A DNA stretch of 64,000 nt from Thermoflexus hugenholtzii JAD2 (lineage in GTDB: Bacteria; Chloroflexota; Chloroflexia; Chloroflexales; Roseiflexaceae): NCBI GenBank assembly GCA_945881915.1, contig CAMCVW010000003.1, forward strand, positions 62,001-126,000. The letters run 5' to 3'. Every line of letters begins with the position of its first letter. Position 1 is the first letter of the stretch. A model generated the notes under the pieces. It had not been told where the DNA came from and searched no databases. It worked only from the letters and a program-made list of their open reading frames with translations. Positions 17,877 through 26,751 of this stretch are shown here, one piece after another. The position numbers were made by a program, and so were the translations under genes.

Positions 17877-18645
17877 ATGCCAACCGATAAAACGAACGCA
17901 TGAGTGCGTGCAATGCCGCAGGCGCGTCGTCTTGTACCGAATGGCCGACGTCCTCGAGCAGGACGAATCGCGCGTGGGGGATGCGTGCGCACAACGCCTG
18001 CACTACGGGAATCGGATTGCCGACGTCGAGGGTGCCGTGCACAATGAGGACCGGTGCGGTCACCTGGTGGGCGATGGCATGCAAAATGTCGCCGCCACGG
18101 GCACTGATGCGTTCGGCGGCATCGACCCAGCCGGTGATGAGGGGCTCGAGTTGGTCTGCTCCCTGGGTGGCAATGATTTCGGCCTTCCAGACGTCTTTGT
18201 CGGGTCCCCAGGCACTGATGGGTAACCAGCGACGGACGCGTTCGACCATTTCGGGTGCGATTTGGCCACAGATTCCCCAGGCGATGACCGAACGGACCAA
18301 ATGCGGAGCGAGTGCCGCGATCATCACGGCTGCTTCGGAGCCATCGCTGAAGCCGACGAGGTGGACCGGGCCGATGTCCAGCGTCTCGATGAACGAGATG
18401 ACATCACGTGCATCGCGCTCATAAAAGTCTGCACCAAAGACCCGATACGGTGGTGCGCTTGCGCCATAGCCACGCAGGTCGAGCCCATAGACGTGCATGT
18501 GTGGGGCGAGGAGTGCCAATTCTGCGCCGAAATGGGAGTGTGCGGTGCCGGTGAATCCATGCAGAAAGACCACCGGTTCTGCGGTTGGTGACCCTAGCTC
18601 GACGTACGCGAGGCGGGTGCCGTTTGCACATACAATAGACTGCAT
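17875..18645 (-). CDS. Alpha/beta-fold hydrolase
   Basis: This 256-residue single-domain alpha/beta hydrolase has the oxyanion segment HGFTG, nucleophile elbow GFSDG with Ser100, acid Asp207 in HGTLDVGNP, and catalytic His235 in EDVGHS. All three catalytic residues are present, so it should be an active esterase- or lactonase-like enzyme. The substrate cannot be assigned. The ATG at 18645 has AGGAG close upstream. Its start lies only 19 bp from the divergent start of the metallo-hydrolase at 18665, so each gene's promoter must lie inside the other's coding sequence. Confidence 0.88.
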   Translation of the reverse strand: MQSIVCANGTRLAYVELGSPTAEPVVFLHGFTGTAHSHFGAELALLAPHMHVYGLDLRGYGASAPPYRVFGADFYERDARDVISFIETLDIGPVHLVGFSDGSEAAVMIAALAPHLVRSVIAWGICGQIAPEMVERVRRWLPISAWGPDKDVWKAEIIATQGADQLEPLITGWVDAAERISARGGDILHAIAHQVTAPVLIVHGTLDVGNPIPVVQALCARIPHARFVLLEDVGHSVQDDAPAALHALMRSFYRLA

Positions 18646-18664
18646 CGGTGCTCCTGGAGGGTCT

Positions 18665-19390
18665 ATGCGACTAGCGATTCTCGATTATGGGTTGTTCGAA
18701 GTCTACGCCAACGGGCGGCGCATTGGTATTCCTGGCTATTATATTGAATCCGGCGACCGGCGTATCCTCGTCGATACGGGCTTCCACCGTGATTATCTCG
18801 CAGATCCGTTGGGTGTCTGTCTCGCAGACGGACTCGGCGCGTTTGGTCGGCTCATCGAGTATACAGACATGCAGAATCCAACGGCCCAATTGGGACTGCT
18901 GGGTGTATCTCCGGGCGACATCACCGATCTCGTCCTCACCCACGGGCATGTGGATCACGTGGGTCGCATCGACGAATTCCCGCAGGCGACGCTGTATGTC
19001 TCGGCGCTTGAGCGCGCACGACCGACGCCGATTTATTGGAACGGCCAATCGCGGATCGCATGGCCAGCCAATCAAATGGTTACTGTCGATGCACCTAACG
19101 ACATCGTACCCGGAGTCTGCCTCCTGCCGACGCCGGGCCACACGATGGGCCACCTGTCGCTGGTGCTGACGTTGCCCGCATATGGCACTGTTATTTTGGC
19201 AGCAGATGCAATATCGCGCCCCGATGAACTCGCCGACGACCGCTACGCCGATGCCGAGGACCCAAGTGCTGCACGGCAGAGCGCACATATGCTGCGCCAG
19301 CGGGCGATACAGAATGCAGCCTGGTTGGTATATGGACACTGCCCACAGCAATGGCAGAGCATGCGTCGCGCACCATACTGGTACGACTAG
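18665..19390 (+). CDS. Metallo-beta-lactamase-fold hydrolase, N-acyl homoserine lactonase-like
   Basis: This 241-residue metallo-hydrolase carries the dinuclear zinc motif HGHVDH (His93, His95, Asp97, His98), His159 in PTPGHTMGH, Asp181 in AADAIS and a late His in YGHCP. The N-terminus (DYGLFEV, VDTGFH) and size resemble the AiiA/AttM lactonase group that opens acyl homoserine lactones. Quorum quenching is therefore possible, but general lactonase or other ester cleavage is equally compatible. The ATG at 18665 follows TGGAGG. It converges on the following SDR gene, and the two stop codons share the sequence CTAG. Confidence 0.8.
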   Translation: MRLAILDYGLFEVYANGRRIGIPGYYIESGDRRILVDTGFHRDYLADPLGVCLADGLGAFGRLIEYTDMQNPTAQLGLLGVSPGDITDLVLTHGHVDHVGRIDEFPQATLYVSALERARPTPIYWNGQSRIAWPANQMVTVDAPNDIVPGVCLLPTPGHTMGHLSLVLTLPAYGTVILAADAISRPDELADDRYADAEDPSAARQSAHMLRQRAIQNAAWLVYGHCPQQWQSMRRAPYWYD

Positions 19391-20100
19391 CGTACATCAC
19401 GACCTTTGTTGAGGATGATGACGTTCCCGCTCGAGACGTCACCGGCGTCTGACGCCAAAAACGCCACCCAGGCGGCAATCTGCGGGGCTTCGATAGGGGT
19501 GCCCATGGGCATCGCCGCGAGGGCTTGGGCGAGGACGTCGGCACTCACCACATCAAACAAATCGGTACGTGTCATTGCAGGTGCAATCGAATTGACACAG
19601 ATGCCATCGTTGGCGTGTTTGCGCGCCAGGTGTTTGGTCAGACTGTCAATGGCTGCTTTGCTGGCGCGGTACGGGGCTGGATCAAACACATCGTAGTTGT
19701 ACGCGCCGTTGGACGAGATGTTGATGATTTTTTTGATACCTGGCCGTCCCAACATCTGCGGGATTGCCGCCTGGCAGCAGTAGAACGCCGAATCGTAATT
19801 CATCGCCATTTGCTGGTGTAGTTGGTCTGCGGTGGTGTCGAGGAACTCTGCCATGATGCAGCCGCCTGCGTTATTGACGAGGATGTCTACCCCACCAGAC
19901 TGCGCTTCGATTTCCGTAAAGAGGGCTTGGACGGCACCCTGATCAGTCAGATCGCACTGCTGAGGAATGAGGTGTGCGTGCGTGTACGGCAATGGGCGCA
20001 GGTCAACGCCGTGGACGGTGTAGCCAGTGTTGAGGAATTGCTCGGTAATGGCCCGGCCGATGCCGCGGGCTGCTCCGGTCACGACTGCTATTTTGGTCAT
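19387..20100 (-). CDS. Short-chain dehydrogenase/reductase
   Basis: This 237-residue classical SDR binds NAD(P)H through TGAARGIG (residues 8-15). It keeps NNAG (about 76-79), the catalytic Ser (ISS, about 129-130) and YRASK (Tyr144, Lys148). Asp33 after the second strand (GVDLRPL) suggests an NAD preference. The substrate is unknown. The ATG at 20100 follows AGAGGAAG. The stop codon overlaps the stop of the convergent metallo-hydrolase by 2 bp. Confidence 0.9.
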   Translation of the reverse strand: MTKIAVVTGAARGIGRAITEQFLNTGYTVHGVDLRPLPYTHAHLIPQQCDLTDQGAVQALFTEIEAQSGGVDILVNNAGGCIMAEFLDTTADQLHQQMAMNYDSAFYCCQAAIPQMLGRPGIKKIINISSNGAYNYDVFDPAPYRASKAAIDSLTKHLARKHANDGICVNSIAPAMTRTDLFDVVSADVLAQALAAMPMGTPIEAPQIAAWVAFLASDAGDVSSGNVIILNKGRDVR

Positions 20101-20202
20101 ACAACTTCCTCTGGTGTGTGACTGATTACATCCACACAAATCTGACGTAATGGGCGATGGACGCACATTCCGTCTGAGCGAGCACCCCGGTGTGCAGGTA
20201 TT

Positions 20203-21006
20203 TTACTCGTTGGTTGCGGTCACCGTGACAGCATCCCCGACCTGTATCATCCCAATTGTTCGGTGTACCAGATTTTGGCCGAAGATGACTCCATGACCTA
20301 TGTGGCGGTACGAGGCTAATGTTTTCAGTGGCTCGGCGTGACGATGACCCGTCTGCTGGTCAGTCGTCGTCATAACACACCGGGCGCATTTTTTGACAGC
20401 AGTCATCGATACAGCACCAACCTGTACATCGCGCCATGTATCTTCTGCCCATGCAACAGGCGCGCCCTGCACAACGATGTTTGGGCGGAAACGTGACATG
20501 GGGACTGCTTCGCTGGTGCGCGTATTGAGTTCGGCAAGCGATTCTTCGGTGACGATGAGGCTTGCATAGCCGTCAGCAAAGCTTACTGCATCGTTCGGGG
20601 CAACTGCATAGGTTTGGTCTACGAATCGCCGCACCTGTGGCGCAAACCCGACGAGCCGGCACGGCCGTCCGAGTGCGTCTGAGAACCATTCTGCGACGTT
20701 GTCGCCCTGATCAACGACTTCGACCTGGTCTTTCCAGATTTGGACGGTGAAGCGTGGGCCGTGTGACTGTGGCTCCCATGTGATCGCACCATTGGATTCG
20801 GAGCGAACGGACCAACCTGAGGCTACCTGTGCGACCTCAATGGTTGCCATTGAAGGTTCGTCACGCTGCGTCAAAAAAACATTGTCGGGGCCGACGACCA
20901 TATACCGCCGGTCATGTTCTAGACCGATGTCGTGCACGTGGGCAGTTGACACACTGACTCCTCGGCAACTCTTGATAGGGTAGACAAATAACGCTGAGAT
21001 GTGCAT
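20203..21006 (-). CDS. MOSC domain-containing protein
   Basis: This 267-residue protein has an N-terminal beta-barrel domain (MOSC_N, starting ISALFVYPIKSCRGV) and a C-terminal MOSC domain with the conserved cysteine in VKKCARCVMTT. MOSC proteins handle sulfur carried as a persulfide or molybdenum cofactor. Bacterial relatives such as YcbX and the mARC enzymes reduce N-hydroxylated compounds using molybdenum cofactor. The ATG at 21006 follows AAAGG; a longer frame upstream lacks similarity and a ribosome site. It appears to be a single-gene unit. Confidence 0.9.
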   Translation of the reverse strand: MHISALFVYPIKSCRGVSVSTAHVHDIGLEHDRRYMVVGPDNVFLTQRDEPSMATIEVAQVASGWSVRSESNGAITWEPQSHGPRFTVQIWKDQVEVVDQGDNVAEWFSDALGRPCRLVGFAPQVRRFVDQTYAVAPNDAVSFADGYASLIVTEESLAELNTRTSEAVPMSRFRPNIVVQGAPVAWAEDTWRDVQVGAVSMTAVKKCARCVMTTTDQQTGHRHAEPLKTLASYRHIGHGVIFGQNLVHRTIGMIQVGDAVTVTATNE

Positions 21007-21159
21007 GTGGTTTACCTTTCGTGAAATTGAAGAGACAGCGTTCACGCGATGTAATACGCAACAAAAACCGTTGAATGCCAGAATAACGAGACACCTGCTT
21101 CGTACCGGCACGTAATTCTCGCCACAGACATGCAATGTCGGTCATTGTTGGACGAAGTA

Positions 21160-21816
21160 TCACGTACGTGCAGAGGATTGTTGGCCTACAGTGATGACTT
21201 GTCCACTATGGACATCGAGTATTCCTGTTGTAAGTGCCTGTATCCATGCAAGTATCGCTTGTGTATCTTTTGGCGTACCATGAGGGTCGCTTGTGTGCTG
21301 CACCAACGAAGTAATTATGGTCCCGGGTTGGGCCTGCGCATGTGTGAGAAATTCGGTGTATGTGGCGATGAGCGAGCATGTGTTTCGGTGCCACGCCGCA
21401 TCATTTGGAGGAACTGCAGCGTTACTGATGAGCCAGATATTCATCAGCCGAGCGGGTCTCGCTCGATCAGACAAAAACCCCATACCGATCGAACAGCAGA
21501 GCGCTACGTCACCGAGGTGCGTCGCAAAATGTGAGTGTACCTGCTCGCGGCGGGTGACGGGGAGTGTGGCTGCAGAATTGACGCATGCAATATTGATGAG
21601 TATATCAATCCCCCCGAGCGACGTGTGGGCGGAAGTATATGCGTCTCGCAGAGAATCATAGTCACTATGCGTGCTGATTGTTGGATACGCCCGCAGGTGA
21701 TCTTTAGTGCCTACGGTTTCAATCAGTGCTATTGGTGTTCCATGGTCGTGGATTGCGGTAGCGAGCAAACTCCCCATCCCGCCCGTGGCATCGCTGAGCA
21801 CGACACGATTATTCAT
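21160..21816 (-). CDS. SDR-like protein lacking catalytic residues, coupled to ada
   Basis: This 218-residue protein keeps a Rossmann-type start (VVLSDATGGMGS, residues 5-16) and the overall SDR layout. The usual NNAG is NIAC (about 75-78), and the YxxxK motif is replaced by residues around WHRNTC (142-147). It is probably not a dehydrogenase; NAD(P) binding, a regulatory role or decay are all possible. The ATG overlaps the ada stop as ATGA with GGAGG upstream, so it is translationally coupled to the alkylation-repair gene. That coupling argues against its being mere debris. Confidence 0.72.
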   Translation of the reverse strand: MNNRVVLSDATGGMGSLLATAIHDHGTPIALIETVGTKDHLRAYPTISTHSDYDSLRDAYTSAHTSLGGIDILINIACVNSAATLPVTRREQVHSHFATHLGDVALCCSIGMGFLSDRARPARLMNIWLISNAAVPPNDAAWHRNTCSLIATYTEFLTHAQAQPGTIITSLVQHTSDPHGTPKDTQAILAWIQALTTGILDVHSGQVITVGQQSSART

Positions 21817-22862
21817 CCGTTTGCCTCCGGTGTATGGGAGCGTTCGTGTGCGAGGAGTGCTTGTTTGCGCGCAGAGCCCCAGCGATACCCGTCGCGTCGC
21901 GTGTCGGTGTGGACGACCCGATGGCACGGGATGATGATGGCGACGGGATTCTGGGCGCAGGCTTGCGCCACTGCACGGACTGCAGTCGGTTGTCCGATGT
22001 CGCGGGCCACCTCTGCGTAACTCCGTGTTTCGCCGGCTGGGATACGACGCAGCGCATCCCAGACCCGCTGCTGGAAGGCAGTCGCGCGGATGTCAATGCG
22101 AATTTCGCGATTTGTGGGGTGACTATACGCAAGTGCACGGACTGCATCAATTGCTGTCTCCATCGTCGTCGGAGCGTGCTGTAGGACCGCCTGAGGGAAC
22201 TGTGCGGACAGCTCAGCAGTGACTGCTTGCGGGGTGTCAGCCAATACCACTGCACACACACCATGGGCAGTTTGTGCAATACCGATGACACCAAAGTCTG
22301 TCTCACAGTAATCAAAATCGAGGGTCATCCCTGCGCCGCCGCTCCGGACATCGCGGAGTGCCATGCCAAATGGCTGTGCATAATAGGCGGTACCCACCGA
22401 CGTGTACCCCGCGTCCATGATGGCACGGGTGATCGAGGTCGGTTCGCTACGGAGCAACCCGGCCAGACGCTCGGTCTGCCGCGCTACTGCGTACTGCCGT
22501 GGGGTAATCCCGGTTTGTTGTTTAAATATTCTGTTGACATAAAAAGAAGAGTACTGTACTGCTGTAGCAATCGCACCGAGTGTCGGAGTTTGGGCCTGTG
22601 CGTCGATGTAGGCACAGACTGCATGAACGAGTGCTGTTTCGGGCAGGATATTGTCAGGGTGGCAGCGCAAGCATGCGCGCAGGCCTGCTTCGCGCGCTGC
22701 AACGATCGTTGGGTAGAATGCGACGTTTTTGCGGAGCGGTCGCGCACTACACGAGGGGCGGCAGTAGATTCTTGTGGTACGGACGCCGACGAAAAATACT
22801 CCATCGTAGCTCGCATCACGGCGCTGGAGGATTTCCCAGCAGGTATCGAAATCAGTATGCAT
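21813..22862 (-). CDS. ada: Bifunctional DNA alkylation repair protein/transcription activator Ada
   Basis: This 349-residue protein has the full Ada layout. An N-terminal zinc domain has Cys34, Cys38, Cys64 and Cys67 (YCRPSC, CLRCHPD), matching the phosphotriester-methyl acceptor site. An AraC-type helix-turn-helix follows near 85-170. The C-terminal O6-methylguanine methyltransferase has IPCHRVV and acceptor Cys313. It should repair alkylated DNA and, once methylated, activate transcription. The ATG at 22862 has AGGAGAATC upstream. The stop overlaps the start of the SDR-like gene, and a deacetylase gene starts divergently 89 bp away. Confidence 0.95.
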   Translation of the reverse strand: MHTDFDTCWEILQRRDASYDGVFFVGVRTTRIYCRPSCSARPLRKNVAFYPTIVAAREAGLRACLRCHPDNILPETALVHAVCAYIDAQAQTPTLGAIATAVQYSSFYVNRIFKQQTGITPRQYAVARQTERLAGLLRSEPTSITRAIMDAGYTSVGTAYYAQPFGMALRDVRSGGAGMTLDFDYCETDFGVIGIAQTAHGVCAVVLADTPQAVTAELSAQFPQAVLQHAPTTMETAIDAVRALAYSHPTNREIRIDIRATAFQQRVWDALRRIPAGETRSYAEVARDIGQPTAVRAVAQACAQNPVAIIIPCHRVVHTDTRRDGYRWGSARKQALLAHERSHTPEANG

Positions 22863-22951
22863 CAGTGATTCTCCTTGCAGTATGATAATCCTACTCGCAC
22901 CGGAGCGAGGAGTCGTGCGAATTCTTGCACTCTGCATCGGGAGCACACACT

Positions 22952-23773
22952 ATGACGAGTACGGTTTGTCTGACCTTTGATTTCGATGCGATGTCCGTCT
23001 GGTTCGGCTATCCGCATACCACCCCCGCGATGTTGTCGCGCGGTGAATACGGTGCAACGGTCGGTGTACCTCGTATCCTCGAATTGCTGCGCCGCAAAAA
23101 AATTACGTCAACATTTTTCGTCCCCGGCCATACCATTGATTCATTCCCGGCTGTCGTCGACACCATTCTGGCTGATGGGCACGAGGTGGCACACCATTCC
23201 TATGCACACGTAGACCCCAGTGAACAGACCCCGGATCAAGAACGCGCTGATATGGAGCGTGCCTTTGCCACCCTCAGGCGTATCGGAGTCGAACCACAAG
23301 GGTTTCGTTCCCCATCTGCAGACTTTTCGCAAGTGACGTTGTCACTGCTCGAAGAATATGGATTCCGCTACGATTCGAGTCTGATGGCAGATGACTTCCG
23401 TGCATACCACCCACGCATCGGCGATTCGGTGTCGCGAGACACCCCGTTGGTTCGGGGCAAGGAAGCAGCGTTATGGGAGATTCCATTCTGCTTCGAATTC
23501 GATGACTGGGTGCATTTTCAGTTTAATTTTAGCCCCTATCGCAACGGTACATCAGCACCGAGTAAAGTGCTCGAAATATGGAACAAAGACTTTGCGTATA
23601 TGCATCGCACCACATCCAACGGCATTTTGACGGTAGCTATGCATCCGCAGGTGATTGGACGAGGTCATCGTATCGATATGCTCGAAGAGTTTATCGATAC
23701 GTGTGCAAGCCATGGTGATGTACAGTTTCGCCGCATGGTTGATGTGGTTGATCAACTCGATGCGGCGAAATAA
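22952..23773 (+). CDS. Polysaccharide deacetylase (NodB homology domain)
   Basis: This 273-residue NodB-fold carbohydrate or amide hydrolase has the motif-1 variant LTFDFDA (Asp pair), metal ligands in VAHHSYAH, and RSPSADFS and MHPQVIGRGHR downstream. The pattern is closer to the PuuE/HpPgdA-like subgroup than to classical chitin deacetylases. No signal peptide is visible, so it is probably cytoplasmic. The ATG at 22952 follows GGGAG. It ends 18 bp from the convergent end of the WecE-like gene. Substrate is uncertain (N-acetyl sugar or an allantoin-like amide). Confidence 0.85.
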   Translation: MTSTVCLTFDFDAMSVWFGYPHTTPAMLSRGEYGATVGVPRILELLRRKKITSTFFVPGHTIDSFPAVVDTILADGHEVAHHSYAHVDPSEQTPDQERADMERAFATLRRIGVEPQGFRSPSADFSQVTLSLLEEYGFRYDSSLMADDFRAYHPRIGDSVSRDTPLVRGKEAALWEIPFCFEFDDWVHFQFNFSPYRNGTSAPSKVLEIWNKDFAYMHRTTSNGILTVAMHPQVIGRGHRIDMLEEFIDTCASHGDVQFRRMVDVVDQLDAAK

Positions 23774-23791
23774 GCTATCCCCACGATGCAA

Positions 23792-24931
23792 TTAGTAAGA
23801 CTGAACGACTTTCTCGACTGCCGTAGCAACCTCTGCCCAGAGTTGCTGCGGCATGTGATTCCAGAGTGGAAGTCGCAGCAATCTGCTGCTGAGTGAGTCG
23901 GTCACCTCCATAGATCCGTGTGTCCGCGTATAGCGCAGCCCACCGGGTGAACTATGGAGTGGGACATAATGAAAGATTGCGCTGATATTCAGCTTTTTTA
24001 GCTCTTCCATGGCCTGATCACGGAGTTCATGCGTGGGCAGAATGAGATAGTACAGGTGTGCATTGTGACCGCACTCTGCAGGGATGACCGGACGCCGCAA
24101 TAATTCACTTGTTTCGAGCGATTGGAATGCATTATGATAAAAATCCCACACGTCTAGGCGGCTCTGGGTAATCGTCGAGCCGTGCTCCAGTTGTGCCCAC
24201 AAAAATGCAGCAATCAATTCGCTCGGCAAAAACGACGAGCCGACGTGCTGCCAGGTATATTTGTCTACTTCGCCGCGAAAAAATTTGCTTCGGTCGGTCC
24301 CTTTTTCCCAGATGATTTCGGCCAGGTCACTGTATTGTGGGTCGTTCACAAAGAGTGCGCCACCTTCACCCGAAATGACATTTTTCGTTTCGTGGAAGCT
24401 CATTGCCGCGAATGCGCCAATGCTTCCTAACGCACGTCCTTTGTAGGTCGACATAAAACCTTGCGCAGCATCTTCGACGACGAGCAGGTTATGCCGCTGG
24501 GCAATCGCCATAATGGTATCCATCTCGCATGCGACACCAGCATAATGAACGACGCTGATTGCCTTCGTTCGCGGGGTAATTGCAGCCTCGATCAAGTGTT
24601 CATTGATGTTCATGGTGTCCGGGCGTATGTCAACAAACACCGGGATAGCATGCCGGAGTACTACCGCATTTGCTGTCGAGACAAATGTGTAGGAAGGCAT
24701 GATGACTTCGTCACCAGGTTGCAAATCACACAGAATACTGGCCATTTCGAGTGCAGAGGTGCAAGAATGTGAGAGCAAAACCTTGTGGGCTGTTGTTTGT
24801 TTCTGCAGCCATGCGTGGCAGAGCTTAGTGTATTTACCATTCCCTGACAGCTTCCCTAATGAATATGCGTCAGCTATATATTCGAGCTCTTTACCCGTCA
24901 TGTAAGGCTGATTAAACGTAACACGATTCAT
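23792..24931 (-). CDS. DegT/DnrJ/StrS-family sugar aminotransferase, WecE-like
   Basis: This 379-residue PLP enzyme resembles dTDP-4-amino-4,6-dideoxygalactose transaminase (WecE/RffA). Features are GNGKYTK near the N-terminus, HSCTSALEMA, MPSYTFVSTANAV, VVEDAAQG, and the PLP lysine Lys183 in SFHETKN, the WecE-specific form of this motif. It would convert a nucleotide-linked 4-keto-6-deoxyhexose to an amino sugar. The ATG at 24931 has GGAAGG upstream. It is the last gene of a five-gene minus-strand operon and lies 34 bp after a GNAT gene. No other nucleotide-sugar gene lies nearby, so its donor must come from elsewhere. Confidence 0.88.
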   Translation of the reverse strand: MNRVTFNQPYMTGKELEYIADAYSLGKLSGNGKYTKLCHAWLQKQTTAHKVLLSHSCTSALEMASILCDLQPGDEVIMPSYTFVSTANAVVLRHAIPVFVDIRPDTMNINEHLIEAAITPRTKAISVVHYAGVACEMDTIMAIAQRHNLLVVEDAAQGFMSTYKGRALGSIGAFAAMSFHETKNVISGEGGALFVNDPQYSDLAEIIWEKGTDRSKFFRGEVDKYTWQHVGSSFLPSELIAAFLWAQLEHGSTITQSRLDVWDFYHNAFQSLETSELLRRPVIPAECGHNAHLYYLILPTHELRDQAMEELKKLNISAIFHYVPLHSSPGGLRYTRTHGSMEVTDSLSSRLLRLPLWNHMPQQLWAEVATAVEKVVQSY

Positions 24932-24965
24932 AGAGTACCTTCCCCTACCGATTTTGCGGTTATGG

Positions 24966-25568
24966 TTAATTACGCAAGAGATCAGATTTTTGCGCACGCT
25001 GTATTTGAGTCCAATCGGAGTCAATCATAGCAAACCACGCTGTGTCGCGGTTCTGGTTTTTCACGATGAGGTGTTGTCGAAACAACCCTTCGAAGCGAAA
25101 GCCGAATCGTGCTGCCGCCGATTTACTTCGTATGTTGCGGTTATCGCACTTCCACTCCACCCGGCGATACCCTAGCGTATCAAAAAGATAGTACAACAGC
25201 AGGTGTGTTGCTTCTGAGGTGCATGCAGAGCGTTGTATATCAACATCGTACCAAATATGCCCCAGTTCTGCTCGGCCAGACTGCGCAACGATACTCATGA
25301 TACTGGTCATCCCGACAGCTCGCCCGGTGGCATTCTCAAAAACGGTGTGAAACAGCGGGTCTCGGCTGGCTTGCTGCTGGATCAACCACTGATAGAAGCT
25401 ATCTACGTTGAGGAACGGCCCGTATGGTAAATATTGCCATGTGTAGAGGTGGGTGCTTGAGGCATGGCCCGCAGCATACAGATGTTCCACATCACGTTCT
25501 GCATCGAGCGGTCGTATGGTGACATATGTACCGGTATGGGTGTGGAGTTCTGGTATGTCCCATGGCAT
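24966..25568 (-). CDS. GNAT-family N-acetyltransferase (RimJ/RimL-like)
   Basis: This 200-residue acetyltransferase of the RimJ/RimL subgroup contains TGTYVTIRPLDAERD, a substrate region with GMTSIMSIVAQSGRAELGHIWY, and a CoA-binding region near residues 115-160 (EATHLLLYYLFDTLGYRRVEWKC in part, then NIRSKSAAARFGFRFEG). The ATG at 25568 has AAGGAG and lies 4 bp after the M20 peptidase stop, so translation is coupled. It may acetylate the product of the neighbouring aminotransferase or amidohydrolases; this is inference from position only. Confidence 0.87.
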   Translation of the reverse strand: MPWDIPELHTHTGTYVTIRPLDAERDVEHLYAAGHASSTHLYTWQYLPYGPFLNVDSFYQWLIQQQASRDPLFHTVFENATGRAVGMTSIMSIVAQSGRAELGHIWYDVDIQRSACTSEATHLLLYYLFDTLGYRRVEWKCDNRNIRSKSAAARFGFRFEGLFRQHLIVKNQNRDTAWFAMIDSDWTQIQRAQKSDLLRN

Positions 25569-25572
25569 AGAC

Positions 25573-26751
25573 TCACTCCTTGCGGTATGGATTTGTGAGT
25601 AGCGAAACCATCCCGCGAACCATTGCACGTGCGGTCGGCAGCAGAGAATCAACTTCGAGCCATTCGTTTGCTTCACACGTGTTGCCGCCTTGAGGACCAC
25701 AGATCACGGTCGGGATGCCGCCATGAAAAGCAATGTGACTCGTGTCAGCGACACTCCGACCGAGCACAAGGGTTATTTCTTGGTTGTATTCCTGCTGTAA
25801 CGCACCACGCATCGCAGTCACGAGAGATGATGTCGGCGGCACGATGAATGGCCCTGGAGCGGGCGTTGGTCGCTCATCGACGGTGAGTTCCCACTGGCTG
25901 TGACGAACTACTGATTTGAGAATTGTTTCAATTTGGAATTGTGCTCCGGCCAGCGATTCGCCTGGCAAAATGTGCCTATCGATCCACACGTCCGCAACCT
26001 CGGGAACGAGAATCATAGTCCCGCCACTTTGAATACCGATGACATTGCATGTCCCAGCGAGTCCAAATTGGTCGCTCCAGCCAAGGTCGATCGCCCCAGG
26101 CTCTTCGACCGCAGCAACAAAGCGGGCAGCATCTGCAGCGGCATTGATACCTCCACCAAACGCAGCATGAACGGTTTTGCCCAAAAACCGAACATGAAAG
26201 ACATGTCTGCCACGTTGCCCGATGGTCAATGTGCCTACATTGGCTGGTTCAGGGACGAGCGCAGCAACACAGCCATTCAGTAGACCACTTTTCAGCATGA
26301 CGTGTGCTCCACGAGACCAGTTTTCTTCGTCGCTCGTTGCGCTGATAATGATGCGACCTGGAAGTGTGACGGCACTGTGAACGAGTGCTTCTGCAATGGC
26401 AAGCACACACGCTGCTCCACCCTTCATATCGTGTGCGCCGAGGCCGTACATTCGGTTGCCAGCAATCGTTGGCACGAACGGATCTGTATCCCAACCTGCA
26501 AACACGGCAAAGGTATCGAGGTGAAAATTCAACATGACCGCTCGGTCACCACTCCCGATGCTTGCCACAATGGTATCGCCTGATTCGGGAACGTTCAGGC
26601 GAGAAACAGCAAACCCGAGTTTTTCGAGGAAATCAGCGGTGTAGTTGCTCATTGCCTGTTCGTGATTCGTCACTGATGGTACTGCTACGATCTGCGCAGC
26701 AATTTCAGTCAGCCGTTCCTGCGTGAGTGCAGCCAATATTTGTTCATGCAT
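25573..26751 (-). CDS. M20-family metallopeptidase (ArgE/DapE/ACY1/CPG2)
   Basis: This 392-residue dizinc amidohydrolase has the first metal motif in NFHLDTF, the bridging region GLGAHDMKGG, the catalytic glutamate pair in SDEENWSRGA, and VPEPANVGTLTIGQRG before the dimerisation (lid) domain. Such enzymes remove acyl groups from amino acids or cleave dipeptides. The ATG at 26751 has AAGGAGGG and overlaps the amidase end by 8 bp. Pairing with an amidase and an amino-acid exporter suggests handling of an N-acylated or amidated amino acid. Confidence 0.9.
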   Translation of the reverse strand: MHEQILAALTQERLTEIAAQIVAVPSVTNHEQAMSNYTADFLEKLGFAVSRLNVPESGDTIVASIGSGDRAVMLNFHLDTFAVFAGWDTDPFVPTIAGNRMYGLGAHDMKGGAACVLAIAEALVHSAVTLPGRIIISATSDEENWSRGAHVMLKSGLLNGCVAALVPEPANVGTLTIGQRGRHVFHVRFLGKTVHAAFGGGINAAADAARFVAAVEEPGAIDLGWSDQFGLAGTCNVIGIQSGGTMILVPEVADVWIDRHILPGESLAGAQFQIETILKSVVRHSQWELTVDERPTPAPGPFIVPPTSSLVTAMRGALQQEYNQEITLVLGRSVADTSHIAFHGGIPTVICGPQGGNTCEANEWLEVDSLLPTARAMVRGMVSLLTNPYRKE

